Shown here one piece after another: positions 24,954 through 35,231 of a DNA stretch of 64,000 nucleotides (its first letter is position 1; each line of letters starts with the position of its first letter). The translations under genes were made by a program, and so were the position numbers. The notes below the pieces were generated by a model, which saw nothing but the letters and a program-made list of their open reading frames with translations, was not told the origin of the DNA and did no database searches. The DNA comes from Mycobacterium sp. (GTDB taxonomy: Bacteria; Actinomycetota; Actinomycetes; Mycobacteriales; Mycobacteriaceae), in assembly GCF_004298145.1 (NCBI RefSeq), contig NZ_SCRH01000011.1, positions 62,001 through 126,000 of the forward strand. The letters are read 5' to 3'.

Positions 24954-26741
24954 TCAGCGTCGCCGAAGCAGCCGCGCCGGCCGTGAGCGGCGAGAGGCGT
25001 ACGGCCAGGGATTGTTTCGCTCGGGAACCGATTGGGCCCGGACGTGTTTGAGTTGGGCACGCAGGTGCTGGCGCAGGTCGTGCAGATGCGGATCCGTCCA
25101 ACGGTTGGTTGCTTCGATCGGGTCCGCGGTCAGGTCATACAGCTCCCACTGGTCGTCGAGCGGCGACGTGCGGTACATCTCTCCCCCGAGCCCGTTGGCC
25201 GCCAGGTGGCGCACCCCGGGTTCGGTCCAGGCGCCGGGATCGTCGAAGGTGCGCACCAGCTTCCACAGGTGCCCGCCGCCGCCGGCTGCGTCGTCGACGC
25301 GGACGACCAGTCCCTCGAAATTGGATGCGGTGTGCGCCGGGACCCGAATGCGCAGTGGTGCAGGAGGATTGGCCGTCTGCTTCAGTTGCCGTCCCAGACC
25401 GGACGCCCCGCTGTCTCCCTCGAGCACGTTGTCGCGGGTCATCAGGTAGACGGCCCGGGTGTCGTCGGCGGACGCGCCGTGCTCCTCGTCAATGATCGGC
25501 ATGAGGTTGCGGCCGGGAAGCTCGTGCACTTCGGAAAACGATTCCGCCAGCGTGGCCGCGGCCGCCGCCACGTCGACTCCGGCGGCCGCCAGCAACGTCG
25601 GGACAAGGTCCACATGCGATGTCGGCGCCGTGACCGACCGGCGCCGCGTCGAGCGCTCGCCGGTGCGCGCGACGACGAAGGGAACGCGGGTGGCTTCGTC
25701 ATAGAGGTTGAACCATTTTTGATGCAGCCCGCCGTGCGCTCCGAGAAGATCGCCGTGATCGGCCGTGCGCACCAGCACCGCGTTCTGCGACCCGGATTCG
25801 GTGACGGACCGCCGGACTCGGTCGATCGGCCCGTCCACCTCGGCATGCAATCGGTAGTACAGGTCGCGGTAGCGTTGCGCGTTGCGTTCATACGTCCAGT
25901 TGATTGCCGGCGCCGGGCCGTATCCGGAGTAATACGCCTCGCGGAAGGCGATTTGGGCGGCCGGCTTGGTGGACAGATCTTCATCGGCGGTCGGGGCCGG
26001 CGGGATCGGCGGTGGGTCTAGTGGCGACGGCTTCACGGGGCCCCGCCGTGACCATGCCGGAAAGAGCACGATGTCATGGGGATTCACGAAGCTGGCCACC
26101 AGGAGAAACGGGCGCAGCGCGGCGGGATCGCCGGCGCGACGGCGGGCGTAGCGGTCGGTGAGCCAGGCGACGACGCGATCGGCGATCAGCGGGTCGCGGC
26201 GAATGCCGGCGTTGGCCAGCGCCGCCCCGTGCGGTTCCGGGCCGACCCAGCCGGAGAAGCCGAACGGCCCGAGCGGGTCGGCTTGCAGGTAGCGTCGCAC
26301 CGCCACGGGGTCGACGTTCCCGTCATCGTCGTTGGTGGCCAACGGATGCTCGGTCGCCGGGTCGGTGAGGTCGGCATGCGAAATGTGCCACTTGCCGTCG
26401 TAGTGAGTGTCGTATCCCGCCGCGCGGAACCAGTTGCCCAGCGTCGGCACTTCGCCCTGGCGCAGCCACCGCATACGGGAATCATCGGCGGCTTTTCCGA
26501 TGCCGTCGGTCTGGGTGACCCCGTGCAGGTCAGGGTACTGCCCGGTGAAAATCGTCGGACGACTGGGCACGCAGGCCAGCGACCCGGTGTAGTGGCGGAA
26601 GAAACTGACGCCGTGATCCTCAAACCATTTGCGTCCGGCCAGTATTCGATCACGCCACGCCAGCACTTCGGGCGCCTCGTATGGCGGCACCGCGCGTTCT
26701 TCATCTGTCATGATGACGATGACATCGGGGCGATCAGACAC
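24954..26741 (-). CDS. Type I (formylglycine) sulfatase
   Basis: 595 residues from GTG 26741. The N-terminal metal-binding strand is DVIVIMTDEERAVPP. The sulfatase signature is SLACVPSRPTIFTG, with Cys in CxPSR as the residue converted to formylglycine, and TADHGDLLGAHGG gives further metal ligands. A conserved HISH-type region (GKWHISHADL) is present. Hence hydrolysis of a sulfate ester (or phosphonate ester in some members) is likely; the substrate is unknown. No signal peptide is seen. The start overlaps the stop of the SRPBCC gene by 8 bp, so the pair is co-translated. Confidence 0.9.
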   Translation of the reverse strand: MSDRPDVIVIMTDEERAVPPYEAPEVLAWRDRILAGRKWFEDHGVSFFRHYTGSLACVPSRPTIFTGQYPDLHGVTQTDGIGKAADDSRMRWLRQGEVPTLGNWFRAAGYDTHYDGKWHISHADLTDPATEHPLATNDDDGNVDPVAVRRYLQADPLGPFGFSGWVGPEPHGAALANAGIRRDPLIADRVVAWLTDRYARRRAGDPAALRPFLLVASFVNPHDIVLFPAWSRRGPVKPSPLDPPPIPPAPTADEDLSTKPAAQIAFREAYYSGYGPAPAINWTYERNAQRYRDLYYRLHAEVDGPIDRVRRSVTESGSQNAVLVRTADHGDLLGAHGGLHQKWFNLYDEATRVPFVVARTGERSTRRRSVTAPTSHVDLVPTLLAAAGVDVAAAAATLAESFSEVHELPGRNLMPIIDEEHGASADDTRAVYLMTRDNVLEGDSGASGLGRQLKQTANPPAPLRIRVPAHTASNFEGLVVRVDDAAGGGGHLWKLVRTFDDPGAWTEPGVRHLAANGLGGEMYRTSPLDDQWELYDLTADPIEATNRWTDPHLHDLRQHLRAQLKHVRAQSVPERNNPWPYASRRSRPARLLRRR

Positions 26742-27195
26742 GGCCGTTCTCCAATCGATTCGCGAGCCCGGCGAGCAGCGCGTCGGACTGTCGCGCGAGG
26801 AAGCGACACACGACGCGTTCGGCCAGCGCGTGGGTTGCACGGGAACCGATTTCGACGGTGCTGGTCAGGGTCACCGGGGTGGTGTGGGCGGATTCGGCAC
26901 CTGCCGGTGGCAGCGTCCAGCGGTTGGTCACGCGACGCAGGCGGCGCGGCAGGCCCTCGATGTCGTAGGCCAGGGTGCGGCCCGGGTCGAATTCGGTGAT
27001 GCGCTCGACCAGCGCGTCACGCTTGACCTGGACCCGTCGCGCGGTACCGACGGGGCCTCCACCGGGACCGGAATGCAGGACACACGAGTGGTCGACGTTG
27101 CCGGACCACGAGCTGATGGAGCCGAAGTCCGCCAAGACATTCCAGATGTCGTCGGCGGAAGCCGCGATGATGCGGGTGCGACAGATGTCGGTCAT
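26734..27195 (-). CDS. SRPBCC (START/polyketide-cyclase-like) family protein
   Basis: 153 residues with the helix-grip pattern: RTRIIAASADDIWNVLADFG, SISSWSGNVDHSCVL, GTARRVQVKRDALVERITEF and a C-terminal helix ALAERVVCRFLARQSDALLA. This fold binds hydrophobic ligands; no catalytic residues can be assigned. The stop overlaps the sulfatase GTG by 8 bp, which suggests a functional pair. The next gene upstream (EcfT) ends 36 bp before this start. Confidence 0.8.
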   Translation of the reverse strand: MTDICRTRIIAASADDIWNVLADFGSISSWSGNVDHSCVLHSGPGGGPVGTARRVQVKRDALVERITEFDPGRTLAYDIEGLPRRLRRVTNRWTLPPAGAESAHTTPVTLTSTVEIGSRATHALAERVVCRFLARQSDALLAGLANRLENGRV

Positions 27196-27231
27196 CTGCT
27201 CACGCTGCGCGAAGGGCTCACACCGACTCGC

Positions 27232-28086
27232 CTAATGAAGCTGGACCAGCGAGTCGATGACCACTCCGGTGGCGCCGGCGGCGGCGGTGATGGCCAGTGT
27301 CACCCAGTCCGCGAGTTTCGGCCGCGCGGGCGCGGCCGACAGCTGACCGATGCCGCCGCGGGCGGTGATCGCATCGCCCATTTCGTCGGCGCGCCGCAAC
27401 GTCACAACGATTGCCGCGGTGAGTAAGTCGATCATGTCCCGGGCCTGCTGGCGGCGGCGGGCCCTGCGGTTGCGCGGTGTCTCGTTGGGACGCAGGCGCC
27501 GGGCGGCGTAAAGCACCTGGAATTCTTCGATCAACATCGGGAAGGCGCGCAGCGCGAGCGCCAGGGCCACGGCCCATTCGTCGCTCGGGACCCGCAACAA
27601 CCGCAAGGGCCGTCCCAAAGTCGCCAGTGCCGGCCCCATTTCGGCGACGTTGGTGGTCCAGGACAGCATCGCCCCCAGCCCGATCATCACGATCGACAGC
27701 GCGGTGACCCGTAGGAAGTGCAACGTTCCGCCCAGCCCGATGTGCACCCCGGCGATCGAGACCACCGGGTGACCGGCGCCGAGCGCGGCGGTGATGCCGC
27801 CCACCGCGAGGGCGATCCATATCCAGCGCCGCGGCGAGGGCAGTGCCCCGCGGGGAATGTGCGCGAGCCGGGCCGCCGTCACCAGTAAGACCAACATCAA
27901 CCCGACGGTCGCCCAACCCGGGTAGAAGGTCAGGAGCACCGAAACACCCAGCACCACCAGCAGTTTGGTGCCGGCCCACAGTTCGTGGATTTTCGATGTT
28001 CCGGGCACCGGGACCAACAAGACAACCGGACGGGGAGGGCGCCGAGTCCTCTCCGCCGCCGACGTGGCGTCCGAGGGCGCGGTCAC
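27232..28086 (-). CDS. ECF transporter T component (CbiQ/EcfT-like)
   Basis: 284 residues starting at GTG 28086, which overlaps the preceding stop (GTGA). There are five or six hydrophobic helices, for example [20 protein letters not shown]. The two coupling-helix motifs expected of EcfT are visible: [20 protein letters not shown] and [14 protein letters not shown]. It couples the S component to the ATPases in energy-coupling-factor vitamin or metal transport. It is equivalent to Rv2325c; the fused S-A-A protein is the next gene. Confidence 0.88.
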   Translation of the reverse strand: MTAPSDATSAAERTRRPPRPVVLLVPVPGTSKIHELWAGTKLLVVLGVSVLLTFYPGWATVGLMLVLLVTAARLAHIPRGALPSPRRWIWIALAVGGITAALGAGHPVVSIAGVHIGLGGTLHFLRVTALSIVMIGLGAMLSWTTNVAEMGPALATLGRPLRLLRVPSDEWAVALALALRAFPMLIEEFQVLYAARRLRPNETPRNRRARRRQQARDMIDLLTAAIVVTLRRADEMGDAITARGGIGQLSAAPARPKLADWVTLAITAAAGATGVVIDSLVQLH

Positions 28087-30125
28087 GGCATTCCCCCCGC
28101 CGCGGTCGATGCCGTTTCCAGCACCCCGTTGCGCAGATACAGGGATCGCGGGCAAAGCTCCTCGAGCCCGACGATGTCATGGGAGATCACCACCACCGTC
28201 AGACCTCGTTCCCTGCGTAGGTTTTCCAGCAGCCGCAGCAGACCGCGCTGACTGCCGACGTCCAATCCTGCCAGCGGTTCATCAAGAACCAACGCCCGCG
28301 GCGAACGGGCCAGCAGCCCGGCCAGCACCACACGGCGCATCTGGCCGCCGCTAAGCTGATCGATGCGCCGCTTGCCCATCGCCGGACCCAGACCGACGGA
28401 GCTCAGCGCCTCGGCCACACGGTCTTCGTCGAGATGCGAAAAGCCCGCCGCGGACGCGACTTCGGCGTCGACGTGGTCGCGCATCAGCTGCAACCGCGCC
28501 GACTGGAACGAAAGCGCGACCTCCCCGACGTGCTCGTGGGCGGGCCCGCCGTCAATCAGGCAGGCACCGCTGGTGGGAGTCGTCAACCCGGCCATGATCC
28601 ACGCCAGCGTCGACTTACCCGAGCCGTTGCCACCGTGGATCAACACCCCGTCGCCCTGCTCCACCACAAAGCTGATATCGCGCAGGGCGACCTTGGCCCA
28701 CGGTGTGCCGCTGGCGTATTCGTGGCTGACGTCGACGAGCTCGAGCACCGGCGTCGAGGAGGACGGCGCGACGGGAGCGCTGCGCGCGGAAGCGGTCGGT
28801 GTTTCGGCCGTGACGGTGTTATCCGGTGAGTCGCTGAGTCGGATGATGCGGTCGGCGGACGCGGCCTCGTTGTCGTAGTGGGTGATGTGCACCAACGCGC
28901 TCCGGTGGCGTTTCGCGAGACCAGATAGCACGCCCAGCAACGCATCTCGCCCCTGCTGGTCGACCATGGTGGTGACCTCGTCGGCGATGAGCAGTGCGGG
29001 GTCCCGCGCCAGCGCCGCCGCGAGCGCAAGGCGCTGCAGTTCTCCGCCGGACAGGCTTCCGGTGTCGCGTTCGGCAAGTCCCTCGAGGCCGACCTCGCGC
29101 AGTAATGCGCTGACATCGGTCTCCGCGCCCGCGGGCAAACCCCACACCACGTCGTCGGCGACTCGCGTGCCCAGGACTTGACTCTTCGGGTGCTGCAAGA
29201 CAATTGCGGTGCCGCCCATCTCACCCAGCCCGACCGCCCCGGGGCGATCGACGGTTCCCGACGTCGGTTCCCGGCCGGCCAGCATCAGCATCAACGTGGT
29301 CTTCCCCGAACCGTTGGCGCCGGTCACGGCGATGTGTTCGCCGGCCCGGACATCGAGGCTGACCTCGCGCAGCGCGTCTCGGTCGGCACCGGGATAGCGG
29401 AATGACACTTTGTCCAACCGCACCGGCACCGGCCCGACCGCAGCGTCGTGCGCGTGCGCAGCATGGGAAACGTCCAACTTGTGCACGTCGGGGATCTTGC
29501 GCATTCGCTCCAAGAGGCGAGACAGTGCCGACCAGCTGATGAACGAAACGACGACGACCAACAAGATCATGTACGGAAAAATCAGCAGCGGCCAGTGGTG
29601 TATCCCGTTGGCGACGTATCGCTTCAGCGCCTCGCCGACGCCCTGCAGGTGGACCCAATTCAGGAATGCCGCGACCCCGTTGGCGTTGGCCGTGATGACG
29701 TCGAAGAACAGCTGCCGCAGCCGGGTCAGCACCGCCAACACCGCGACCCAGCCGGCGCCCCAGAGGACTCCGGCGACCAGCGACAAGAAGGCGACCGTCG
29801 GCACGCCCCGGCCCTTGCGTTTGACGATTCCGCACAGTCCGCCGACCCAGGCGCAGTCGACGAGCATGAACAGGCTGCCCAGTCCGGCGATCAAAAATGC
29901 GATCACCCCGCCAGCTACCGTCGCGGCCATCAGTGCCCGGGGACGGTAGCGGTAGGCGAGCAACCCCATGGGTACGGTGCCCAACACGCCCAATCCCTGA
30001 GCGAATGGGATTACCGCGGCGAGGATCTCGATCGCCGCGCACAGGGCCCCCATGACCGCCGCCTGTGCCAACTCATTCGGCCGCAGGGACCCTTCCCTAG
30101 GTTGCCGAAGACGGAGCAAGGTCAC
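28083..30125 (-). CDS. ECF transporter S-A-A fusion (membrane substrate domain plus two ATPases)
   Basis: 680 residues from GTG 30125. Residues 1-230 are an EcfS-like membrane domain ([20 protein letters not shown], then [20 protein letters not shown]). Then come two complete ATPase domains. ATPase 1 has Walker [10 protein letters not shown], signature [12 protein letters not shown] and Walker B LLIADE. ATPase 2 has Walker [10 protein letters not shown], signature [12 protein letters not shown] and Walker B LVLDEP. With the adjacent EcfT this makes a full ECF importer. The substrate is unknown and no riboswitch was seen upstream. It is equivalent to Rv2326c and divergent from the MarR gene. 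Confidence 0.88.
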   Translation of the reverse strand: MTLLRLRQPREGSLRPNELAQAAVMGALCAAIEILAAVIPFAQGLGVLGTVPMGLLAYRYRPRALMAATVAGGVIAFLIAGLGSLFMLVDCAWVGGLCGIVKRKGRGVPTVAFLSLVAGVLWGAGWVAVLAVLTRLRQLFFDVITANANGVAAFLNWVHLQGVGEALKRYVANGIHHWPLLIFPYMILLVVVVSFISWSALSRLLERMRKIPDVHKLDVSHAAHAHDAAVGPVPVRLDKVSFRYPGADRDALREVSLDVRAGEHIAVTGANGSGKTTLMLMLAGREPTSGTVDRPGAVGLGEMGGTAIVLQHPKSQVLGTRVADDVVWGLPAGAETDVSALLREVGLEGLAERDTGSLSGGELQRLALAAALARDPALLIADEVTTMVDQQGRDALLGVLSGLAKRHRSALVHITHYDNEAASADRIIRLSDSPDNTVTAETPTASARSAPVAPSSSTPVLELVDVSHEYASGTPWAKVALRDISFVVEQGDGVLIHGGNGSGKSTLAWIMAGLTTPTSGACLIDGGPAHEHVGEVALSFQSARLQLMRDHVDAEVASAAGFSHLDEDRVAEALSSVGLGPAMGKRRIDQLSGGQMRRVVLAGLLARSPRALVLDEPLAGLDVGSQRGLLRLLENLRRERGLTVVVISHDIVGLEELCPRSLYLRNGVLETASTAAGGMP

Positions 30126-30208
30126 TTTTGCAATTCTGCCAGCCCACGGAGGGAGTGTCCGCTGAAGAAGGGTTTTCGCGCGGCGCGCGTCGTCATTTCG
30201 GTCTCGCT

Positions 30209-30219
30209 TAGCAAAGCTA
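30209..30219. promoter_or_regulatory. Candidate MarR operator
   Basis: TAGCAAAGCTA is a perfect 4-bp inverted repeat with a 3-bp spacer (extended as CTTAGCAAAGCTATG), 15 bp before the MarR start and about 84 bp before the divergent ECF gene start. Position suits autoregulation and control of the divergent gene. The short length makes chance possible. Confidence 0.35.
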
Positions 30220-30234
30220 TGCAACCATGGATAC

Positions 30235-30723
30235 ATGGACAATGTCGTCGACACCGCAAAGCTCGATGGAGCGCAGCGACTGGGGGCCGATCTGCTCGCC
30301 GTGGTCGCGCGGCTCAACCGCCTGGCCACCCAGCGCATCCGGATGCCGTTACCGGCAGCGCAGGCGAGGCTGCTGGCCACCATCGAAGTTCACGGCGAAG
30401 CCCGAATCGGTGACCTCGCCGCCGTCGATCACTGTTCGCAACCGACGATGACCACACAGGTGCGCCGCCTCGAGGAAGCGGGCCTGGTCACCCGCACGGT
30501 CGACCCGGGCGACGCCCGCGCGGTCCGGATCCGCATCACGGCTGACGGCCGGCGCACGCTCAACGCGGTCCGGGCCGACCGGGCCGCCGCGATCGAACCC
30601 CAACTGGCGCTGCTCGACCCCGGCGACCATCAGGTGCTGATGCAAGCGGTCGACGTGTTGCGCCGGCTGCTCGACGATGCCTCCCTTGCGACCTCGTTCG
30701 CGGGCCGTCGTAACCCGCTGTGA
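30235..30723 (+). CDS. MarR family transcriptional regulator
   Basis: 162 residues with the winged helix: [40 protein letters not shown] and [20 protein letters not shown], the last being recognition helix and wing with the DxR motif. It is equivalent to Rv2327. It is divergent from the ECF transporter operon, which it may regulate together with itself. Two starts are possible within a few codons; ATG 30235 is used. Confidence 0.9.
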   Translation: MDNVVDTAKLDGAQRLGADLLAVVARLNRLATQRIRMPLPAAQARLLATIEVHGEARIGDLAAVDHCSQPTMTTQVRRLEEAGLVTRTVDPGDARAVRIRITADGRRTLNAVRADRAAAIEPQLALLDPGDHQVLMQAVDVLRRLLDDASLATSFAGRRNPL

Positions 30724-30837
30724 ACGTCGCAATCCTGGTGAACGGACCGCGGGCAGGGGTAGACACGTAATCGAACGGGCGACCCGCGCCTGAGTGCGAG
30801 ACCAAACCGAGCTGACCGGTGACGAAAGGTGGCGGCC

Positions 30838-33189
30838 ATGCCGATCGAGGCTGCGGCCGTTCCGGCCCCCCCGCTGACCGTATGGGCCGGACCGAACAGG
30901 TACGTCTTCGCCCCGGGACGCGACGTGATCGTCGGCTACGGTCCCGGCTGCGACATCCCGCTGGCGGGTCTCGGGGGTCCCTCGCCGCGACCGCCGGCAC
31001 CCCACCCGGATGTGGTGCTGCGGTTCACCGGAGCCCAGTGGGTGGCCATCGATCTGAGCCATCGCGGCGTCTTCGTCGACGGATTCCGGGTGCCGACGGT
31101 CCAGATCCGCGACGGCCTGGGGATCACCATCGGAGATCCCCAGCACGGTCCGCGCCTGATTTTCCAGGTCGCACCCGCGCCCGCCCCGCCGGGAACCCCC
31201 CCGTCCGGCGGCCCCGACCCGCGGGTCCCCACCCAAAGCGCCACCCAGCGCATGCCTGTCGTTGCGCCGCCACCACCGACCGACCAGCGACCTATCCCGC
31301 CGAATCCGCCGGCACCGCCGCCCCCCGGTGCGGCGGTGCCTCCCGTTCAGCCACCCGTTGGACCGATGGTCCCGCCCGTCGCACCGGCCGAGCAACCAAA
31401 GGGTCCGGGCCTGATCGAGCGGATGATCACCTCGAAGCTGCGCGCCCAGCGCCCCTCCTTCCGCACCGACGAAGGCAACACGACCTTTCGCCTGCCGCTG
31501 CGAACCGCGGCGCGCACCACCGGGGTGACGGCCTACCAGCTGGGCCTTGCCGTCGACGGGCAGCAGACACTGTCGGGTATCTCGTTCACGGCGCGTCCCG
31601 GCACCATGACCGCGGTGATCGGACCGTCCGCCGCACGCAATTCCGCGCTGCTGGGCCTGCTGGCCGGGACCAGGGCACCCAGCTCCGGGCGCGCCACCGT
31701 CGATGGACACGACGTGCACGCCGAGCCGCAGTCCATGCGCACCCGCATCGGGATAGTCGCGCGTGACGACCGGTTGCACCGGCAGCTCACCGTCGAACAG
31801 GCCTTGACGTACGCCGCCGAATTGCGGCTGCCGGAGGCCTCGTCCGAGCAGCGCGACCGTGTGGTCGACCAAGTTCTCGACGAGCTCGACCTGACGCCGC
31901 ACCGTGCCACCCGAATCCGCAAGCTCCCACCTGAGGTGCGCCGGTGCGCCGCCATGGCGATCGAGCTGATCACCCGGCCGAGCCTGCTCGTGGTTGACGA
32001 ACCGACCGCCGGGCTGGATGAGGCGCAAAAACGCCACGTCATGGCGATCCTGCGACGCCAGGCCAACATCGGCTGTGTCGTGGTGGCGGCGATCTCGGCA
32101 CCCGCGTCGCTCACCGACGTCAACACGTGCGATCAGGTATTGGTGCTCACGGGCATGGGCGAGGTCGCGTACCTGGGCACACCCCTTCAGGTCGAGTCCG
32201 CGATGGGCACCGCCGACTGGTCGGGAGTCCTCGCCCAGGTCAGCGCCGATCCCGAGGGAACCCACCGCGCGTTCCGGGCGCGGCCCCAACCGTCGACCGC
32301 CCCGCCAGAAGCCGCGGCACCGTGGACGCCGCCGGCCGGGCTCCCCCGCCACCGCCAGATCCGGTTCCTGGCCCGCCGCGAGGTTCGCCTGCTCCTCGCC
32401 CATCGCAGCTATTTCGCATTCCTGGCGATCCTGCCGTTCGCGTTGGCGGGGCTGACGCTACTGATCCCGGGCGATGCGGGCCTGACGCGGCCCGGGCCGA
32501 GCAGCGCCAACGGGCACGAAGCCATCGAGATCCTGGCCGCCCTCAACGTCGGCGCGGTGCTGCTGGGCGCGGCGCTGACCGTGCGCGCCATAGTCGCCGA
32601 GCACCGGATCTTCCGGCGGGAACAGCAGGTCGGGCTGTCCGCGCCGACCTACCTGGCCGCCAAGCTCACGGTGTACAGCCTGGCCGCGGCCCTCTGGACG
32701 GCCGTCATGTTCGCGATCGTCGTCGCCGTCAAAGGCGGGCCGGCGGGAGACGCCGTTTTGCTGCACAACGCCACGATCGAGCTCTACGTCACCGTGGCGG
32801 CCACCGCGATCGTGTCCGCGGTGATCGGCCTCACCCTCTCGGCGCTGGGCAACGCGCTCCGGGAAGTCCTGCCGCTGCTGGTGCCGGTGATCCTGGCATC
32901 CGTGCTCTTCAACGGGAGCCTGGTGCAGCTGGTGAGTCGGTGGGGCTTGCAGCAGATCAGCTGGTTCGTCCCCGCCCAGTGGGGCTTCGCGGCCTCGGCG
33001 TCCACGGTGGATCTGCGCAGGATCGACCCGCTGGCCGCCAACACGGTGACGTGGGCCCACTACAGCGGCTGGTGGGTGTTCGACATGATGATGCTCGGCC
33101 TGTTCGGTGCCGTCGCGGCCGGGTTCACGCTCTACCGCCTGCGCTCGCCGCTCCCCGGCAACCACGACACGCCGGCCCGTAGGAGCTGA
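30838..33189 (+). CDS. FHA-ABC transporter-like protein with degenerate nucleotide-binding site (Rv1747-like)
   Basis: 783 residues from ATG 30838 (AAAGGTGG before it). Order: FHA-like domain (VIVGYGPGCDIPL, LSHRGVFVDGFRV) at 20-110, Pro-rich linker at 115-195, ABC domain at 220-450, six-helix ABC-2 membrane domain at 500-775. Key residues are lost. The FHA Gly-Arg is Gly-Tyr. Walker A reads GPSAARNSAL, with Asn in place of the essential Lys. The ABC signature reads LPPEVRRC, not LSGGQ. Walker B (LLVVDEPTAGLD) remains. ATP hydrolysis is therefore unlikely. The frame is fully open, so it is not a recent pseudogene; it may be a regulatory or partner subunit. Confidence 0.85.
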   Translation: MPIEAAAVPAPPLTVWAGPNRYVFAPGRDVIVGYGPGCDIPLAGLGGPSPRPPAPHPDVVLRFTGAQWVAIDLSHRGVFVDGFRVPTVQIRDGLGITIGDPQHGPRLIFQVAPAPAPPGTPPSGGPDPRVPTQSATQRMPVVAPPPPTDQRPIPPNPPAPPPPGAAVPPVQPPVGPMVPPVAPAEQPKGPGLIERMITSKLRAQRPSFRTDEGNTTFRLPLRTAARTTGVTAYQLGLAVDGQQTLSGISFTARPGTMTAVIGPSAARNSALLGLLAGTRAPSSGRATVDGHDVHAEPQSMRTRIGIVARDDRLHRQLTVEQALTYAAELRLPEASSEQRDRVVDQVLDELDLTPHRATRIRKLPPEVRRCAAMAIELITRPSLLVVDEPTAGLDEAQKRHVMAILRRQANIGCVVVAAISAPASLTDVNTCDQVLVLTGMGEVAYLGTPLQVESAMGTADWSGVLAQVSADPEGTHRAFRARPQPSTAPPEAAAPWTPPAGLPRHRQIRFLARREVRLLLAHRSYFAFLAILPFALAGLTLLIPGDAGLTRPGPSSANGHEAIEILAALNVGAVLLGAALTVRAIVAEHRIFRREQQVGLSAPTYLAAKLTVYSLAAALWTAVMFAIVVAVKGGPAGDAVLLHNATIELYVTVAATAIVSAVIGLTLSALGNALREVLPLLVPVILASVLFNGSLVQLVSRWGLQQISWFVPAQWGFAASASTVDLRRIDPLAANTVTWAHYSGWWVFDMMMLGLFGAVAAGFTLYRLRSPLPGNHDTPARRS

Positions 33190-33239
33190 ACCGTCGTTCT
33201 TGGTTCCCCGCGGCGCGAGCCGGACATTACTGTCGGCTG

Positions 33240-35192
33240 ATGGCGCCAGAAATGACAAGCACCGCAGAACATCTCCGCAACGCATTGGACGGGCGTTGGC
33301 GTGATGTCAAGAACCGGATGCGGACGACGCTGACCGAGGACCTGTTCCGCCCGCACCACACGCCGAACACCGTGATCGCCCGCACCAAGGTGGCGGAGCA
33401 GATGAGGATCATGGCGGCGTTCGGTGCGGCCACCGACAGTTTCCGGAAAGGACACGGCGGCACCGGCGACGTCGGCGCGGCGATCACCATGATCGAGATG
33501 CTGGCGATGTCGGACCTGTCGCTGATGGTGAAGGCCGGAGTGCAGTGGGGGCTGTTCGGGGGTGCCGTGGAGAACCTGGGCACCGAGCGCCACCACGAGA
33601 CCTTCGTGCCCAAGATCATCAGCCTGGAGTTGCGCGGCTGTTTCGCGATGACAGAGACCGGACACGGTAGCGACGTGCAGTCGCTGGAGACCACCGCGAC
33701 CTACGACCCCCAGACACAGGAGTTCGTCGTCCACTCCCCCACCCCGTCGGCCCGCAAGGACTACATCGGCGGCGCAGCCGAAACAGCTACCATGGCAGCG
33801 GTTTTCGCACAACTGACCACCACCGAGGACGGCAAGCCGGTCAATCACGGCGTGCACTGCGTGCTGGTCCCGATCCGCGACGAGGAAGGCAACGACCTGC
33901 CCGGTGTCACCACGTCCGACTGCGAATACAAGGGCGGACTGCCCGGAGTGGACAACGGCCGCATCGTGTTCGACCACGTCCGCGTCCCGCGGGTCAACCT
34001 GTTGAACAAGTACGGCGACGTCGCCCCCGACGGCACGTACAGTTCGCCGATCGAGAACCCGAACCGCCGGTTCTTCACCATGCTGGGCACCCTGGTCCGC
34101 GGGCGGATCACGGTGGGTGGCAGCGCCGGCGCCGCCGGCCGGGTGGCGCTGGATATCGCCACCCGATATGCCTTGCAGCGCAGGCAATTCAACGCACCCG
34201 ACGATGACTCCGAGGTGCTGGTCCTGGACTACCTGGTGCACCAGCGGCGGCTGTTTCCGTTGATCGCGAAGTCCTACGCACTGCAGTTCGCGCAGAACGA
34301 GCTGGTCAGCAAGTGCCATGACGTTCAGAGCGCGGACGCACCCGACGCCGACGAGCAACGCGAGCTGGAAGCGCGTGCGGCCGGGCTGAAGGCCGCCAAC
34401 ACCTGGCATGCGAGCCACGCGATCCAGGAGTCCCGCGAGGCTTGCGGCGGGGCGGGCTATATGGCCGAGAACAGGTTGATCGGGCTGCGGGGTGACACCG
34501 ACGTCTTCACCACATTCGAGGGCGACAACCATGTGCTGACCCAGCTGGTGGCCAAGGAGCTGTTGACGGCGTACGCCGACGACATCCGCAGCATGAGCCC
34601 GGTCGAATGGGTGCGCTTCGCCGCCAACACCGTCGGTGAACGCGTCATCAAACGCACTGCGGCAGAAGCGATCATCCAAACGATCGTGGACACCCGCCAA
34701 GACAGCGAGGAAGAGGGCAGCCTGTTCAACCGCGGCACGCAGATCAAGATGTTCGAAGACCGCGAAGAATATCTGCTGGCTTCGGTGGCGCGCCGGCTGC
34801 AGGCGAAATCCAAAGAGATGTCCGAATTCGACGCGTTCAACTCGGTGCAGGATCATGTGTTGCACGCGGCGAGCGCCCACATCGACCGAGTGGTGCTCGA
34901 AGCATTCGTCGCCGGGATCGACTCCTGTGAGAACGAGGAGGCCCGCGAACTGCTGGGGATCCTATGCGACCTGTACGCGCTGTCGGTGATCGAGGACGAC
35001 AAGGCGTGGTACATCGAGCACCGATACCTGTCCACGGATCGCGCCAAGGCGGTCACCCGCGGAATCAACGACCGCTGCCGCGCACTGCGCCCGCATGCCA
35101 CCACACTGGTCGACGGTTTCGGGGTTCCCGAGCCGCTGCGCTACGCCGAGATGCTGCACCCGGAGAACTTGTCGGACGCCGTCACGAGCTGA
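33240..35192 (+). CDS. Acyl-CoA dehydrogenase/oxidase (ACOX-like)
   Basis: 650 residues, longer than a typical FadE and in the range of acyl-CoA oxidases. FAD/substrate loops read CFAMTETGHGSDVQSLETTA. The C-terminal half has ACGGAGYMAENRLIGLRGDT and VFTTFEGDN, where the Glu is the likely catalytic base. It catalyses the first step of beta-oxidation, probably passing electrons to oxygen or to ETF. It occupies the place of narK1/PE23 in M. tuberculosis. ATG 33240 or 33252 could be the start; neither has a clear ribosome site. Confidence 0.88.
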   Translation: MAPEMTSTAEHLRNALDGRWRDVKNRMRTTLTEDLFRPHHTPNTVIARTKVAEQMRIMAAFGAATDSFRKGHGGTGDVGAAITMIEMLAMSDLSLMVKAGVQWGLFGGAVENLGTERHHETFVPKIISLELRGCFAMTETGHGSDVQSLETTATYDPQTQEFVVHSPTPSARKDYIGGAAETATMAAVFAQLTTTEDGKPVNHGVHCVLVPIRDEEGNDLPGVTTSDCEYKGGLPGVDNGRIVFDHVRVPRVNLLNKYGDVAPDGTYSSPIENPNRRFFTMLGTLVRGRITVGGSAGAAGRVALDIATRYALQRRQFNAPDDDSEVLVLDYLVHQRRLFPLIAKSYALQFAQNELVSKCHDVQSADAPDADEQRELEARAAGLKAANTWHASHAIQESREACGGAGYMAENRLIGLRGDTDVFTTFEGDNHVLTQLVAKELLTAYADDIRSMSPVEWVRFAANTVGERVIKRTAAEAIIQTIVDTRQDSEEEGSLFNRGTQIKMFEDREEYLLASVARRLQAKSKEMSEFDAFNSVQDHVLHAASAHIDRVVLEAFVAGIDSCENEEARELLGILCDLYALSVIEDDKAWYIEHRYLSTDRAKAVTRGINDRCRALRPHATTLVDGFGVPEPLRYAEMLHPENLSDAVTS

Positions 35193-35231
35193 CGGGCCGG
35201 CGGGCGCCGTCGAAGTCATTGGCCCGAAGGG

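Noticed and set aside
30349..32403. 684-codon open frame on the minus strand
   Set aside because: Antisense shadow of the MarR and FHA-ABC genes; repetitive Arg/Gly sequence without any motif.
33132..34880. 582-codon open frame on the minus strand
   Set aside because: Antisense to the acyl-CoA oxidase, whose active-site and FAD motifs are convincing.
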